64,000 nucleotides of DNA from Linanthus parryae (Eukaryota > Streptophyta > Magnoliopsida > Ericales > Polemoniaceae). Location: positions 123,454,088-123,518,087 of the forward strand of contig JALGPY010000002.1 in NCBI GenBank assembly GCA_023055425.1, written 5' to 3'. This document shows, one piece after another, positions 43,939 through 54,196 of this stretch (position 1 is its first letter; each line of letters begins with the position of its first letter). The notes under the pieces are model-generated. The model worked only from the letters and a program-made list of their open reading frames with translations. It made no database searches and was not told the origin of the DNA. A program made the position numbers and the translations under genes.

Positions 43939-46900
43939 TTACTAAGGTCTTGCTTAATAAATACAAGTTTGGACTCCTTGCACTTCTGGAAACTAAAGTA
44001 AAGGAGGTTAATGCTTGTACAACAAGATTCCATATTCTCAAAGGATGGAGTTTTGTGGATAATTACTCAAAGTCACCTTTGGGGAGAATTTGGGTCTGCT
44101 GGGATCCCAAATGGTGCAATGTGACAAGAGTTTGTGACTCAGATCAGTTTGTTCACTGTCAGGTGGATACAATGAATGGTTTGAGTTTTTTTGTGACCTT
44201 CATTTATGCTAGAAATGATCATATGCTGAGGAGAAGGTTATGGTCTGATATTTTAGCTCTATCTCCAACATTAACTAGTGAGAAGTGGTTGATGATGGAA
44301 GATTTTAATGCAGTAAGGAAGCCTTGTGATAAGAGTGGAGGAAGCATGGAATGGCCAGAGTGTATGAAGGAGTTTGATGAGTTTGTGTCTGATGCAGAGA
44401 TGATTGAACTTAGAAGCCCAGGTTTCAGATTCTCATGGTCAAATAGACAGGTAGTTAATCCAATCTCAACAAGGATTGACTGGGCTTTGGTCAACCTTGA
44501 ATGGGATAATGGGTTTCCATTGTGCTTCTCAGTGTATGGTGCTACTATGTCTTCTGACCACTCCCCTGTTTTGATTGATTTAGGCTACCAAATGCCTTTG
44601 GTTGCTAAACCATTCAAATACTTTGATATGTGGGCAAAGCATCCTCAGTTTTATGAGATGATTGAGGAAGAATGGCATACCCAGGTTGCAGGTAGCCACA
44701 TGTACAGATTACATAGAAGACTGAAGAATCTGAAAAAACCACTGAGGAAATTTAATTTCCTTCACTTTAACCAGATAAGTGAAAGAGTTACTCAAAGCTT
44801 GGATGATTTGGAGGCATGTCAGACAAGTATTGATCAGTACCCTCAAGATTTGAATCTAAGGCAGGTTGAGAAGTCCTTAATCAGTGAGCATAGAAGGGTT
44901 AGTCATGCAAAGGAAGAGTTCAGAAGGCAGAAGGCTAGAGCTACATGGTTGAAGTTGGGGGACAGTAATTCATCCTATTTCTTCAGAAGCCTGAAGACTA
45001 ACCAAGCTAAGAATAGAATTGCTAGTATTGAGTTAGAGGATGGTACAATCACTCATGATCCAATATTGATTCAGAAAGCCTTTGTGGACTTCTTTAGCAA
45101 TCTGATTGGGACAAAACACCAGAGCTTCTATTCAGGCATTGAGGAGGTGAAACCACTTATCAGAAATGTACTTAGTTTGGAACAGCAGCAAGAGATGAGC
45201 AAGGACTTCACTGATCAAGAGATAGAAGATGCATTTCTAGGTCTGCCTTCCAATAAGGCACCTGGCCCAGATGGGTACTCTAATGGCTTCTTTAAGGCAG
45301 TGTGGCCTATCATTAAGAGGGATGTGATTTCTGCTGTCAGAGAGTTTTTCTACTCAGGACAGATGCTTAGGGGTATTAATGCCACCACCATTGCATTAAT
45401 CCCAAAGGTGGATTGTCCTAGGAAGGTGAAGGAGTATAGACCAATTTCCTTGTGCAACAATGTCTACAAGTGTGTGTCCAAATTGGTAGCAGACAAGATA
45501 AAAATTGTTCTCCCCTATCTTATCCATGGATCACAGTCAGCTTTTGTCAAAGGAAGGTACATAGCTGATAATATTTTCTTGTCACAAGAATTGTTGAGAA
45601 ATTATCATAATGCTAATATTACAGTTCAACCAAGGTGTGCACTAAAAGTTGACTTAATGAAAGCTTATGATTGTGTGAGGTGGGAGTTCCTTATTGATGT
45701 GTTGAAGGTCATGAAATTCCCTGCCATTATGATAGGCTGGATTGAAGCTTGTATCTCAACAGTGTCCTATACAGTTGGTATAAATGGTGAGCAGAAAGGA
45801 TTTTTTGAAGGTGCAAAAGGACTCAGACAAGGAGATCCTATGTCACCATACTTGTTTGTAATTGTCATGGAAGCTCTTGCAGGGAGTCTGGCACTTGCAA
45901 CTCAAGATCCGAGCTTTAGATTTCATTGGAAATGTAAAGAAAATGCAATAACACACTTGTGTTTTGCAGATGATCTCTTGGTGTTTGCATATGGATCAAT
46001 GGAAGCAGCAAAACCAATCAAGAAAGCCCTTGACTTGTTCTCCTCATTGTCAGGTCTTACTCCCAATTTAGAGAAGAGCAATATTTTCTTTTCTAATGTT
46101 GATTTGGCAGTTCAAAACCAGATTCAGGACTTGTTTGGTTTCAGTCAAGGTGTTCTCCCAGTCAGATACTTGGGGGTTCCTTTGATTACTACTAAACTCA
46201 CCATTGCTGATTGTCAACCACTCATCTCAAGAATCACAGATAGGATTTCATCTTGGCCTTCAAAATACCTATCTTTTGCAGGAAGGTTGCAGCTTATTAA
46301 GTCAGTGGTTTTTGCAATTCAGATGTACTGGACATCAATCTTTCTTCTCCCTGCAAAGATTCACAAATCTATTGAACAACTTATGAGGAAATTCTTGTGG
46401 AGTGGAGCTGATATGAAGAGTACAGGAGCTAAGGTGGCCTGGGAAACAGTGTGTTTGCCATTTGAAGAAGGAGGTTTGGGGATTAAAAGAACAAAAACAT
46501 GGAACAAAGCAGCAGTGACAAAAAACATATGGAAGATCATTTCTTCACAATCATCAGCTTTGTGGTGCTCTTGGGCTCAGGTACATTTACTCAAAAATAA
46601 ATGTTTCTGGAAAATTTCTTGCCCTTCCTCTGCTTCATGGTTCTGGAGAAAATCATTAAGAGTTAGAGAGGAGATTAAGAAGTTCTTTTTCTGGAAAATT
46701 GGAGATGGAGCACTTGTTTTTCTCTGGTGGGACTTTTGGTTGCCACAGGGAAGAATCATGGACAGCTACTCAGAAAGGCTCATTTATGACTCAGCAATTG
46801 ATAGATTAGCTAAAGTGAGTTCTTTGATCTCCAATAACCAACTTATTTGGCCCAGTGAGCACAATGTGGACATTAGAGATTTGAAATGCCTATCACAGCA

Positions 46901-47789
46901 GCTGAGTTTTAATCAACAAGAGAGGGATGTACTTCTGTGGTTGGATGGTTCATTGTCTGAATTCACAACAACTAAAGCATGGAATACTTTGAGGAAAAAG
47001 GGGGAGTTGGCTCCTTGGTCACATTTATGCTGGTTTTCATCTCATGTTCCTAGGTTCAGTTTCATGTTTTGGCTAGCAATTAATTGCAAGCTATCTACAG
47101 GGGACAGATTGATTGCATGGGGAGTGACATCCACAGCTCCTTGTTTGCTATGTAATCACAAGCTTGAAGATCATGATCACTTATTTTTCAACTGCTTGTT
47201 TACAGGAGCTGTTCTTTCCCACTTTGAGCAGGTCTTGTCATTTACAGTGCCAAGAAAGCCTTGGAAAGCTCTTATTATGGATCTAGCTGGGAGGTGGAAG
47301 TCTCACAATAGAAGAAATATGAAGCTGAAAAGGGTACTGTCTGCTGTTGTCTATTATAGCTGGAGGGAAAGAAATTCAAGGTTTCACACCAAAGTCAGCA
47401 AGCCAGTTGTAGCAATTATCAGACAAGTGCAGTCCACAATTGAACAAGAGGGGTTTGATGTCCATTAAATCTCTTTACATGATGCTGCATTGCTGCTTTG
47501 CTGCTTTGATGCTGTTTAGCTTGCTTAGGTGGCTTGGTTGTTTATTGTTTGTTACTGCCTATGATTGGTTATGTAAATGGCTGATATAGGTTGATTGTGT
47601 TGTTAGAGCTTTACATGGACACTCCTTGTAAACCTGTTTTATGTTCCCTAGCTTTATCTATTTGGTTTAGCTTAGGTGCTGGTGGTGTATGTACCACTAA
47701 AGCTTTACCTGGGGGATGCCCCTTGTAAACCTGTACTTTATTTTTCTCCCTTTATCCAAAATTCAAAGTTCACCCAAAAAAAAAAAAAA
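43939..47789 (+). mobile_element. LINE G, slightly 5'-truncated, inserted in the 54-bp array
   Basis: The insertion is flanked by the 15-bp duplication ATCACAAGCCCATCT (43924-43938 and 47790-47804). It keeps almost all of ORF2 and the 3' UTR, ending TTTACCTGGGGGATGCCCCTTG...TTCACCC and about 15 A. A related CTTTACATGGACACTCCTTG box lies upstream at about 47610, so the tail motif is duplicated in the 3' UTR. It belongs with LINEs H and I, a subfamily distinct from A-F. Confidence 0.95.
43950..47468 (+). CDS. LINE G ORF2: endonuclease-reverse transcriptase lacking the first ~22 residues
   Basis: The frame is open for 1172 codons to the natural end FDVH. Truncation removed the start codon and the first endonuclease motif (WNxRG with its catalytic Asn). 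The remainder is complete: LLETKVKE, DFNA, SDHSP, PGPDGYSNGFFK, GSQSAFVKGRY, LKVDLMKAYD, LRQGDPMSPY, CFADDLLVF, thumb MRKFLWSGADMKSTGAK, and zf-RVT (CLLCNHKLEDHDHLFFNC). LGDFNA reads MEDFNA, so the Gly before Asp is Glu. The polymerase looks intact, but the copy has no 5' UTR, ORF1 or full endonuclease and is unlikely to mobilise itself. Confidence 0.93.
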   Translation: MLNKYKFGLLALLETKVKEVNACTTRFHILKGWSFVDNYSKSPLGRIWVCWDPKWCNVTRVCDSDQFVHCQVDTMNGLSFFVTFIYARNDHMLRRRLWSDILALSPTLTSEKWLMMEDFNAVRKPCDKSGGSMEWPECMKEFDEFVSDAEMIELRSPGFRFSWSNRQVVNPISTRIDWALVNLEWDNGFPLCFSVYGATMSSDHSPVLIDLGYQMPLVAKPFKYFDMWAKHPQFYEMIEEEWHTQVAGSHMYRLHRRLKNLKKPLRKFNFLHFNQISERVTQSLDDLEACQTSIDQYPQDLNLRQVEKSLISEHRRVSHAKEEFRRQKARATWLKLGDSNSSYFFRSLKTNQAKNRIASIELEDGTITHDPILIQKAFVDFFSNLIGTKHQSFYSGIEEVKPLIRNVLSLEQQQEMSKDFTDQEIEDAFLGLPSNKAPGPDGYSNGFFKAVWPIIKRDVISAVREFFYSGQMLRGINATTIALIPKVDCPRKVKEYRPISLCNNVYKCVSKLVADKIKIVLPYLIHGSQSAFVKGRYIADNIFLSQELLRNYHNANITVQPRCALKVDLMKAYDCVRWEFLIDVLKVMKFPAIMIGWIEACISTVSYTVGINGEQKGFFEGAKGLRQGDPMSPYLFVIVMEALAGSLALATQDPSFRFHWKCKENAITHLCFADDLLVFAYGSMEAAKPIKKALDLFSSLSGLTPNLEKSNIFFSNVDLAVQNQIQDLFGFSQGVLPVRYLGVPLITTKLTIADCQPLISRITDRISSWPSKYLSFAGRLQLIKSVVFAIQMYWTSIFLLPAKIHKSIEQLMRKFLWSGADMKSTGAKVAWETVCLPFEEGGLGIKRTKTWNKAAVTKNIWKIISSQSSALWCSWAQVHLLKNKCFWKISCPSSASWFWRKSLRVREEIKKFFFWKIGDGALVFLWWDFWLPQGRIMDSYSERLIYDSAIDRLAKVSSLISNNQLIWPSEHNVDIRDLKCLSQQLSFNQQERDVLLWLDGSLSEFTTTKAWNTLRKKGELAPWSHLCWFSSHVPRFSFMFWLAINCKLSTGDRLIAWGVTSTAPCLLCNHKLEDHDHLFFNCLFTGAVLSHFEQVLSFTVPRKPWKALIMDLAGRWKSHNRRNMKLKRVLSAVVYYSWRERNSRFHTKVSKPVVAIIRQVQSTIEQEGFDVH

Positions 47790-47804
47790 ATCACAAGCCC
47801 ATCT

Positions 47805-49204
47805 GTCGGGATGGCACAGCTGCGAAAATATGATCTCGAACGATCTAATGAAACATCTGCGAATTCATATGGCAGATAGCAAATGCGAAAGCATTACATA
47901 GCATTATGAAAGGCGGAATATGCCGAAACGCATGCGAAATTGTATTTTGTTGTAAAGAGACAGCAGATAATACAAAAGCTATTTATCATTATGAGTCGAA
48001 AAGACTTACAATTTATCTGTCTAGATAGCAGCTTACAAGTGAAAAAGCTCAAATCTAACTACACAGCCAACATGGCTTACAGTACATTCGAAAAGTAGCT
48101 GACAAGCCAGCAAAGGCACACTACGGGAATCCTGGCTGAAAGGGATGAACCCACCGGTTCCCACACCGGCTATGCAATACGCAGATCTGCGGGTGAACAT
48201 CGGTCGCAGCTGGGATCTTGCTCCAACGAGCCACATGAAGCCATACGTTCAAGATCCCAGTATTTGACAAGACCCTTGTTAGATCTGCACCCCATAACAT
48301 TTGCCCAAGGAACCACCGGTTCCAGCGATCAACAGGCAAGCAGAAGCTCCAAAGGGCAAGGGCTCCTTGTAGACGGGGATGAACGCAGCGTTCCGCCACC
48401 CTGAGCTCACGAACGTGGGGGCAACAAGTTCTTCTCCAGGGAGGCTGGAGGAGAATTCCGCCGTTCATTACGAGACGGTAGCACGGTCACTTCGGCGCTG
48501 CACCTCACCGGGAGGCGGCCGGAAACATGACCTGCAAACATAATACACGAAGAAATTTCTTCGAACACACATGAGAAATCATCTCCATCTCCTTTATGAT
48601 GGTTATAAAGAGCAATAAGCGTCATAAAGTGGATCTTGGAAACTATTTATACAGCACAAAGCGCAAACTCAGGATTCACAACTGGAAGTTGCATGAGTCA
48701 ACGAAAAACAAGCGTTGAAGCCAGCAGTCGTAAGGACTCACGGAAAAGCACATTTTTGGGATGAAGAACCCAAATGGCAAACACAGGGTTTATATAGACC
48801 TCGTGGAGACTCTTCAGTTGCCAAAGATGAGTCAGCAGAATTTGAAAAGAGGGTAAGGCCAATCACTTACGCCTTGAAAAGCGGTATCCATCAATTACCC
48901 TACTAAAGGCTACGACGATTCAGTTGCGTATCCTAATAAATGACGGATAGTCATGATTCGGATGGACTTCCCAACGAAAGCGTGCTTATCTTCCGAGAAA
49001 TTAGCGCGAAAATCAAGCAGAGTATCAATTGCTGACGTCATAATTGGATATGCACAGAGATATCCTATCAAATCCCGGAAAGGGCACAACGGGCAAGTAA
49101 ATTCTTGTTGTTAAAAAAAAGGGGGGGAGAAACCCTAGCAACATTACATTAATGTTTCAAACATTACATTAATGTTTCAGCCATTTCCTTGCTATTTTCA
49201 AAAT
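47805..49204. other. Tat-type element, region between tandem array and antisense gene
   Basis: Degenerate 54-bp units continue to about 47920 (ATCTGTCGGGATGGCA, GCAAATGCGAAAGC). The rest has no convincing protein. On the minus strand a TATA-like TATAAATAG (about 48645) is followed by a TTTGCAG-GTC splice-acceptor-like site near 48532 and small open frames (115 codons at 48468-48121; 72 codons at 48625-48407) with no recognised domain. On the plus strand TTTATATAG lies at about 48790. The segment may be antisense promoter or leader sequence, but this is conjecture. Confidence 0.5.
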
Positions 49205-50394
49205 TCAAAAAGTCAAAAGCAAATTCTTGATCAAGGAGTCATGGGGTGCGAACTGATGGCTCAGCTTCTCCACCTGCTCCACTTCTCGCTTCAATTGCTC
49301 GCATTTGGCATTCATCTCATGATAGAGCTTCATAGCTTCTTCAGCCTTTTGCTTCTGCTGCTCCACCTTCTGCTTTTCAGCTGCGAGGTTCTGGTGGCCG
49401 AGCTGCAAGGTTACGGCTGCGCGAATCAGAGTGATTCTTTTCATAAGAAATCTGAAACCCAGTCTGCCCTGAACTTTGGTAAGAAGATTTTCGCACATGC
49501 CATGAAGCAATTCGGCGCTCTGGACAGAGATGGTCTCAGGCGTGGCCGCAGACAGCTGCTCCAAAATCCAAATGGCTTCGGTAAGAAACAGTCTCCTGTC
49601 AAAGGGCCCTATCTCCAGAGATCTTGCAAACGATCGGGGGTAGGAGAGGCGCATCCGAACTAGCCAGTCCACATCGGTTTGCTTCAAACCTGAAGCAATG
49701 TCAAAACTAAGTTATGCTATCCAACTCGCAAATGCACCATGCGAGATGCAAACAGTGAATCACTACTTACCAGTTCCTTCGAGAATCTCACGAAGAGAAG
49801 GAATGCGCATTACTGGGGTCGTTGAAGACTGCCCTTGCTCCATGGCTCTCTTGTCAGCTGCGAGCTCTAACTCCTCATAGTTAGAAGGAAGAGTGTATGC
49901 CGCACCAGCTGCGACTGCATTCCTAACCTGCGAGCCCCAAAAGCCCCACGCAGGAATAGGTGCCGCCGACTCAGTCATCGCCGGAGGCGAAGTGACAGCC
50001 GAGGTCGCTTGGCGAGGAACATTCTCAGATGCAGAAGCATCGGCAGTATTTGTCCTTACTTCCTCGGCGCCAGCATGGGCATCTTCATCCATTAGCACAG
50101 CACCAGCTTCAGCATCGTCGGAAAGTTCGATGATGTCCTCGAAAGGCTCACCTGCATGATCAGTAGCTGCGACGGGCTTCTCAGTATGGGGGCTCGGAAT
50201 CGGAACATAGGATGCAGAAAACTGACTTCTTTGCTCCGGCGCATGTTCTTCAACATTGCCTGCAATACAAAATGCGATGGTATGAGGTAACTCGCATCGA
50301 ATAATATTTTGCTATCTTTACTTAAGCTAAGAGCAAGCACCTCCACGCGAAGGTGGGATTGAAGCCTCTTCGTCATACACTAAAGACGAGGAAC
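49205..50394 (-). CDS. Antisense spliced reading frame of the Tat-type element, 5' end cut
   Basis: Three exons on the minus strand, 50394-50341, 50259-49771 and 49689-49205, join into one open frame of about 340 codons when two GT-AG introns are removed. The first exon has no start codon, because the sequence is cut at about 50395. The protein has an acidic, Ala/Glu-rich first half (GEPFEDIIELSDDAEAGA) and a basic middle (RMRLSYPRSFARSLEIGPFD). A predicted coiled coil rich in Gln/Lys/Glu (AAEKQKVEQQKQKAEEAMKL) precedes the stop. I recognise no catalytic domain. Tat/Retand elements are known to carry extra antisense ORFs of unknown role at this place. A captured host gene is the alternative. 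Confidence 0.7.
49690..49770 (-). other. Intron 2 of the antisense reading frame (81 nt)
   Basis: On the minus strand it reads GGAACTG|GTAAGTAGTG ... TTGCTTCAG|GTTTGAAG. The splice restores the frame ILEGTGLKQTDVDW. Confidence 0.75.
50260..50340 (-). other. Intron 1 of the antisense reading frame (81 nt)
   Basis: On the minus strand it reads CGTGGAG|GTGCTTGCTC ... TTGTATTGCAG|GCAATG. The splice restores IPPSRGGNVEEHAPE. It has the same length as intron 2, though the sequences differ. Confidence 0.7.
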
Positions 50395-50395
50395 C

Positions 50396-50562
50396 ATGTC
50401 CTATTAGTGTGTCCTTAGCATTTCTGACCTTGTAAGGAAGTGGAGTATTGTGTAGTTGCCATCCTTCTAGGATTGGTTGTAGCTTTACCTGGGGAATGCC
50501 CCTTGTAAACCTGTAATACTTTCTGTCCTTTTATTTATATTGACATTTACCCAAAAAAAAAA
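50396..50562 (+). mobile_element. LINE 3'-tail fragment at the satellite border
   Basis: About 165 bp of 3' UTR end in GCTTTACCTGGGGAATGCCCC...GACATTTACCC plus A residues, then satellite. The 5' side abuts the broken antisense exon. No target duplication is seen, so this may be a rearrangement breakpoint instead of a simple insertion. Confidence 0.85.
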
Positions 50563-52042
50563 GTCATCGACCAACTCTAAAGTCAAAGGTTAATCTCAAA
50601 TTTTTAGCGCTGCGGTGTCCACTAGCTCAAACCACTGATTTTGGTCAAATAAAGTTATCAACCAATTCTAAAGTCAAAGGTTAATCTCAAATTTATAACG
50701 TTACAGTGTCCACTAGGTCAAACCACTACTTTTGGTCAAATAAAATCATCGACCAACTCTAAAGTCAAAGGTTAATCTCAAATTTTTAACGTTGCAGTGT
50801 CCACTAGGTCAAACCACTACTTTCGTTCAAATAAAGTCATCGACCAACTCTAAAGTCAAAGGTTAATCTCAATTTTGTAACGTAGCGTCCACTAGTTCAA
50901 ACCACTACTTTTGGTCAAATAAAGTCATCGACAACTCTAAAGTCAAAGGTTAATCTAAATTTTTTACTGCGGTGTCCACTAGCTCAAACCACTACTTTTG
51001 GTCAAATAAAGTCATCGACCAACTCTAAAGTCAAAGGTTAATCCCAATTTTGTAAAGTTGCGGTGTCCACTAGCTCAAACCACTACTTTAGGTCAAGTAA
51101 AGTCATCGACCAACTCTAAAAATAAAAGGTTAATCTCAATTTTGTAGCGTTGCGGTGTCCACTAGTTCAAACCACTACTTTTGGTCATATAAAGTCATCG
51201 ACCAACTCTAAAGTCAAGGGTTAATTTCAAATTTATAATTTTGCGGGGTCCACTAGCTCAAACCACAACTTATGGTAACATTAAGTCATCGATCAACTCT
51301 AAAGTTTAAGGTTAATCTCAAATTTTTAGCGTTGCGGTGTCCACTAGCTCAAACCACTGATTTTGGTCAAAAAAAGTTATCAACCAATTCTAAAGTCAAA
51401 GGTTAATCTCAAATTTTTACCGTTGCGGTGTCCAGTAGGTCAAACCACTACTTTTGGTCAAATAAAATCATCGACCAACTCTAAATTCAAAGGCTAATCT
51501 CAAATTTGTAACGTTGCGATGTCCACTAGTTCAAACCACTACTTTTGGTCAAATAAAGTCATCGAACAACTCTTAAGTCAAATGTTCATCTCAAATTTTT
51601 AATGTTGCGGTGTCCACTAGCTCAAACCACTACTTTTGGTCACATAAAGTCATCGACCAACTCTAAAGTCAAAGGTTAATCTCAAATTTTTAGCGTTACG
51701 GTGTCCACTAGCTCAAACCACTGATTTTGGTCGAATAAAGTCTTCAATCAATTCTAAAGTCAATGGTTAATCTCAAATTTTTAACCTAGCGGTGTCCACT
51801 AGGTCAAACCACTACTTTTGGTCAAATAAAATCATCGACCAACTCTAAAGTCAAAGGTTAATCTCAAATTTTTAACATTGCGGTGTCCACTAGCTCAAAT
51901 CACCACTTTTGGTGAATCAAAGTCATCAACCAACTCTAAAGTCAAAGGCTAATCTCAAATTTTTAACGTTGCGGTGTCCACTAGCTTAAACCACTACTTT
52001 TGGTAAAATAAAGTCGTCGATTAACTCTAGAAATAAAAGTTT

Positions 52043-52342
52043 GAACTTTTGACAGAAAACCCCCCTACAGTATGGTCTCGCTGACACTTAGCTACCAGCA
52101 GTATAGATTTTGTCAGAAAACCCCCCTGCAGTTTCACTTTTACCGACATCCCGCACCATTTTTCAAACAAAAACCTCCTTACAGTTTCAATTTTACCGAC
52201 ACTTAGCTACCAACAGTTTTATTAAATTGTGCGCGATGTCAGTAAAAGTGATACTGCAAGGGGGTTTCCTGACAAAATCAATACTACTGGTAGCTAAGTG
52301 TCAGCGAGACCATACTGTAGGGGGGTTTTCTGTCAAAAGTTC
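52043..52342. mobile_element. Mutator-type foldback MITE, copy 1 (300 bp)
   Basis: Terminal inverted repeats of about 114 bp (52043-52156 and 52229-52342, roughly eight mismatches) start GAACTTTTGACAGAAAACCC. The flanking 9-bp duplication is TAAAAGTTT (52034-52042 and 52343-52351). A 9-bp duplication with long TIRs is the Mutator superfamily signature. There is no transposase; the centre is about 72 bp. The sequence can fold nearly end to end. Confidence 0.9.
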
Positions 52343-53896
52343 TAAAAGTTTAATCTCAAATCTTTACTGTTGCGGTGTCCACTAGCTCAAACAACTACTT
52401 TTTGTCAAATAAAGTCATCGACCAACTCTATATTCAAAGGTTAATCTCAATTTTTGTAACGTTGCGGTACCCACTAGCTCAAACCACTACTTTTGGTCCA
52501 TAAAGTCATCGACCAACTCTAAAGTCAAAGGTTAATCTAAAATTTTTACTGTTGCGGTGTCCACTAGCTCAAACTACTACTTTTGGTCAAAAAAAGTCAT
52601 CGACCAATTCTAAAGTCAAAGGTTAATCTCAAATTTTTAACGTTGCGGTGTCCATTAGGTCAAACCACTACTTTCGTTCAAATAAAGTCATCGACCAACT
52701 CTAAAGTCAAAGGTTAATCTCAATTTTGTAACGTAGCGTCCACTAGTTCAAACCACTACTTTTGGTCAAATAAAGTCATCGACAACTCTAAAGTCAAAGG
52801 TTAATCTAAAATTTTTACTGTTGCGGTGTCCACTAGCTCAAACCACTACTTTTGGTCAAATAAAGTCATCGACCAACTCTAAAGTCAAAGGTTAATCCCA
52901 ATTTTGTAAAGTTGCGGTGTCCACTAGCTCAAACCACTACTTTAGGTCAAGTAAAGTCATCGACCAACTCTAAAATAAAAGGTTAATCTCAATTTTGTAG
53001 CGTTGCGGTGTCCACTAGTTCAAACCACTACTTTTGGTCATATAAAGTCATCGACCAACTATAAAGTCAAGGGTTAATTTCAAATTTATAATTTTGCGGG
53101 GTCCACTAGCTCAAACCACAACTTATGGTAACATTAAGTCATCGATCAACTCTAAAGTTTAAGGTTAATCTCAAATTTTTAGCGTTGCGGTGTCCACTAG
53201 CTCAAACCACTGATTTTGGTCAAAAAAAGTCATCGACCAATTCTAAAGTCAATGGTTAATCTCAAATTTTTACCGTTGCGGTGTCCAGTAGGTCAAACCA
53301 CTACTTTTGGTCAAATAAAATCATCGACCAACTCTAAAGTCAAAGGCTAATCTCAAATTTGTAACGTTGCGATGTCCACTAGTTCAAACCACTACTTTTG
53401 GTCAAATAAAGTCATCGAACAACTCTTAAGTCAAATGTTCATCTCAAATTTTTAATGTTGCGGTGTCCACTAGCTCAAACCACTACTTTTGGTCACATAA
53501 AGTCATCGACCAACTCTAAAGTCAAAGGTTAATCTCAAATTTTTAGCGTTACGGTGTCCACTAGCTCAAACCACTGATTTTGGTCGAATAAAGTCTTCAA
53601 TCAATTCTAAAGTCAATGGTTAATCTCAAATTTTTAACGTAGCGGTGTCCACTAGGTCAAACCACTACTTTTGGTCAAATAAAATCATCGACCAACTCTA
53701 AAGTCAAAGGTTAATCTCAAATTTTTAACATTGCAGTGTCCACTAGCTCAAATCACCACTTTTGGTGAATCAAAGTCATCAACCAACTCTAAATTCAAAA
53801 GGCTAATCTCAAATTTTTAACGTTGCGGTGTCCACTAGCTTAAACCACTACTTTTGGTAAAATAAAGTCGTCGATTAACTCTAGAAATAAAAGTTT

Positions 53897-54196
53897 GAAC
53901 TTTTGACAGAAAACCCCCTACAGTATGGTCTCGCTGACACTTAGCTACCAGCAGTATAGATTTTGTCAGAAAACCCCCCTGCAGTTTCACTTTTACCGAC
54001 ATCCCGCACCATTTTTCAAACAAAAACCTCCTTACAGTTTCAATTTTACCGACACTTAGCTACCAACAGTTTTAGTAAAATTGTGCGCGATGTCAGTAAA
54101 AGTGATACTGCAAGGGGGTTTCCTGAAAAAATCAATACTACTGGTAGCTAAGTGTCAGCGAGACCATACTGTAGGGGGGTTTTCTGTCAAAAGTTC
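53897..54196. mobile_element. Mutator-type foldback MITE, copy 2 (300 bp)
   Basis: Nearly identical to copy 1, with the same 9-bp flanks TAAAAGTTT (53888-53896 and 54197-54205) in the same monomer. The spacing to copy 1 is exactly 1854 bp. Identical flanks in the same monomer show that the copies come from amplification of one insertion, not from independent transposition. Confidence 0.9.

Larger units (their letters stand above)
35896..50395 (+). mobile_element. Tat-lineage Ty3/gypsy LTR retrotransposon, 3' LTR missing, LINE G inserted
   Basis: The order is putative 5' LTR, gag-protease, pol with RT, RNase H, a second RNase H and integrase, then a tandem-repeat region, then an antisense spliced reading frame. 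The second RNase H of archaeal type, the DGG protease motif, and tandem repeats plus an antisense ORF downstream of pol are known traits of the plant Tat/Ogre/Retand group. The element stops near 50395 inside the antisense frame, next to a LINE tail. No 3' LTR is visible. LINE G (43939-47789) is a later insertion. Confidence 0.85.

Noticed and set aside
48121..48625. Minus-strand frames as additional exons of the antisense gene
   Set aside because: They lie downstream of the clear stop at 49205, have their own TATA-like sequence and show no recognisable domain. Kept only as a note in the region description.
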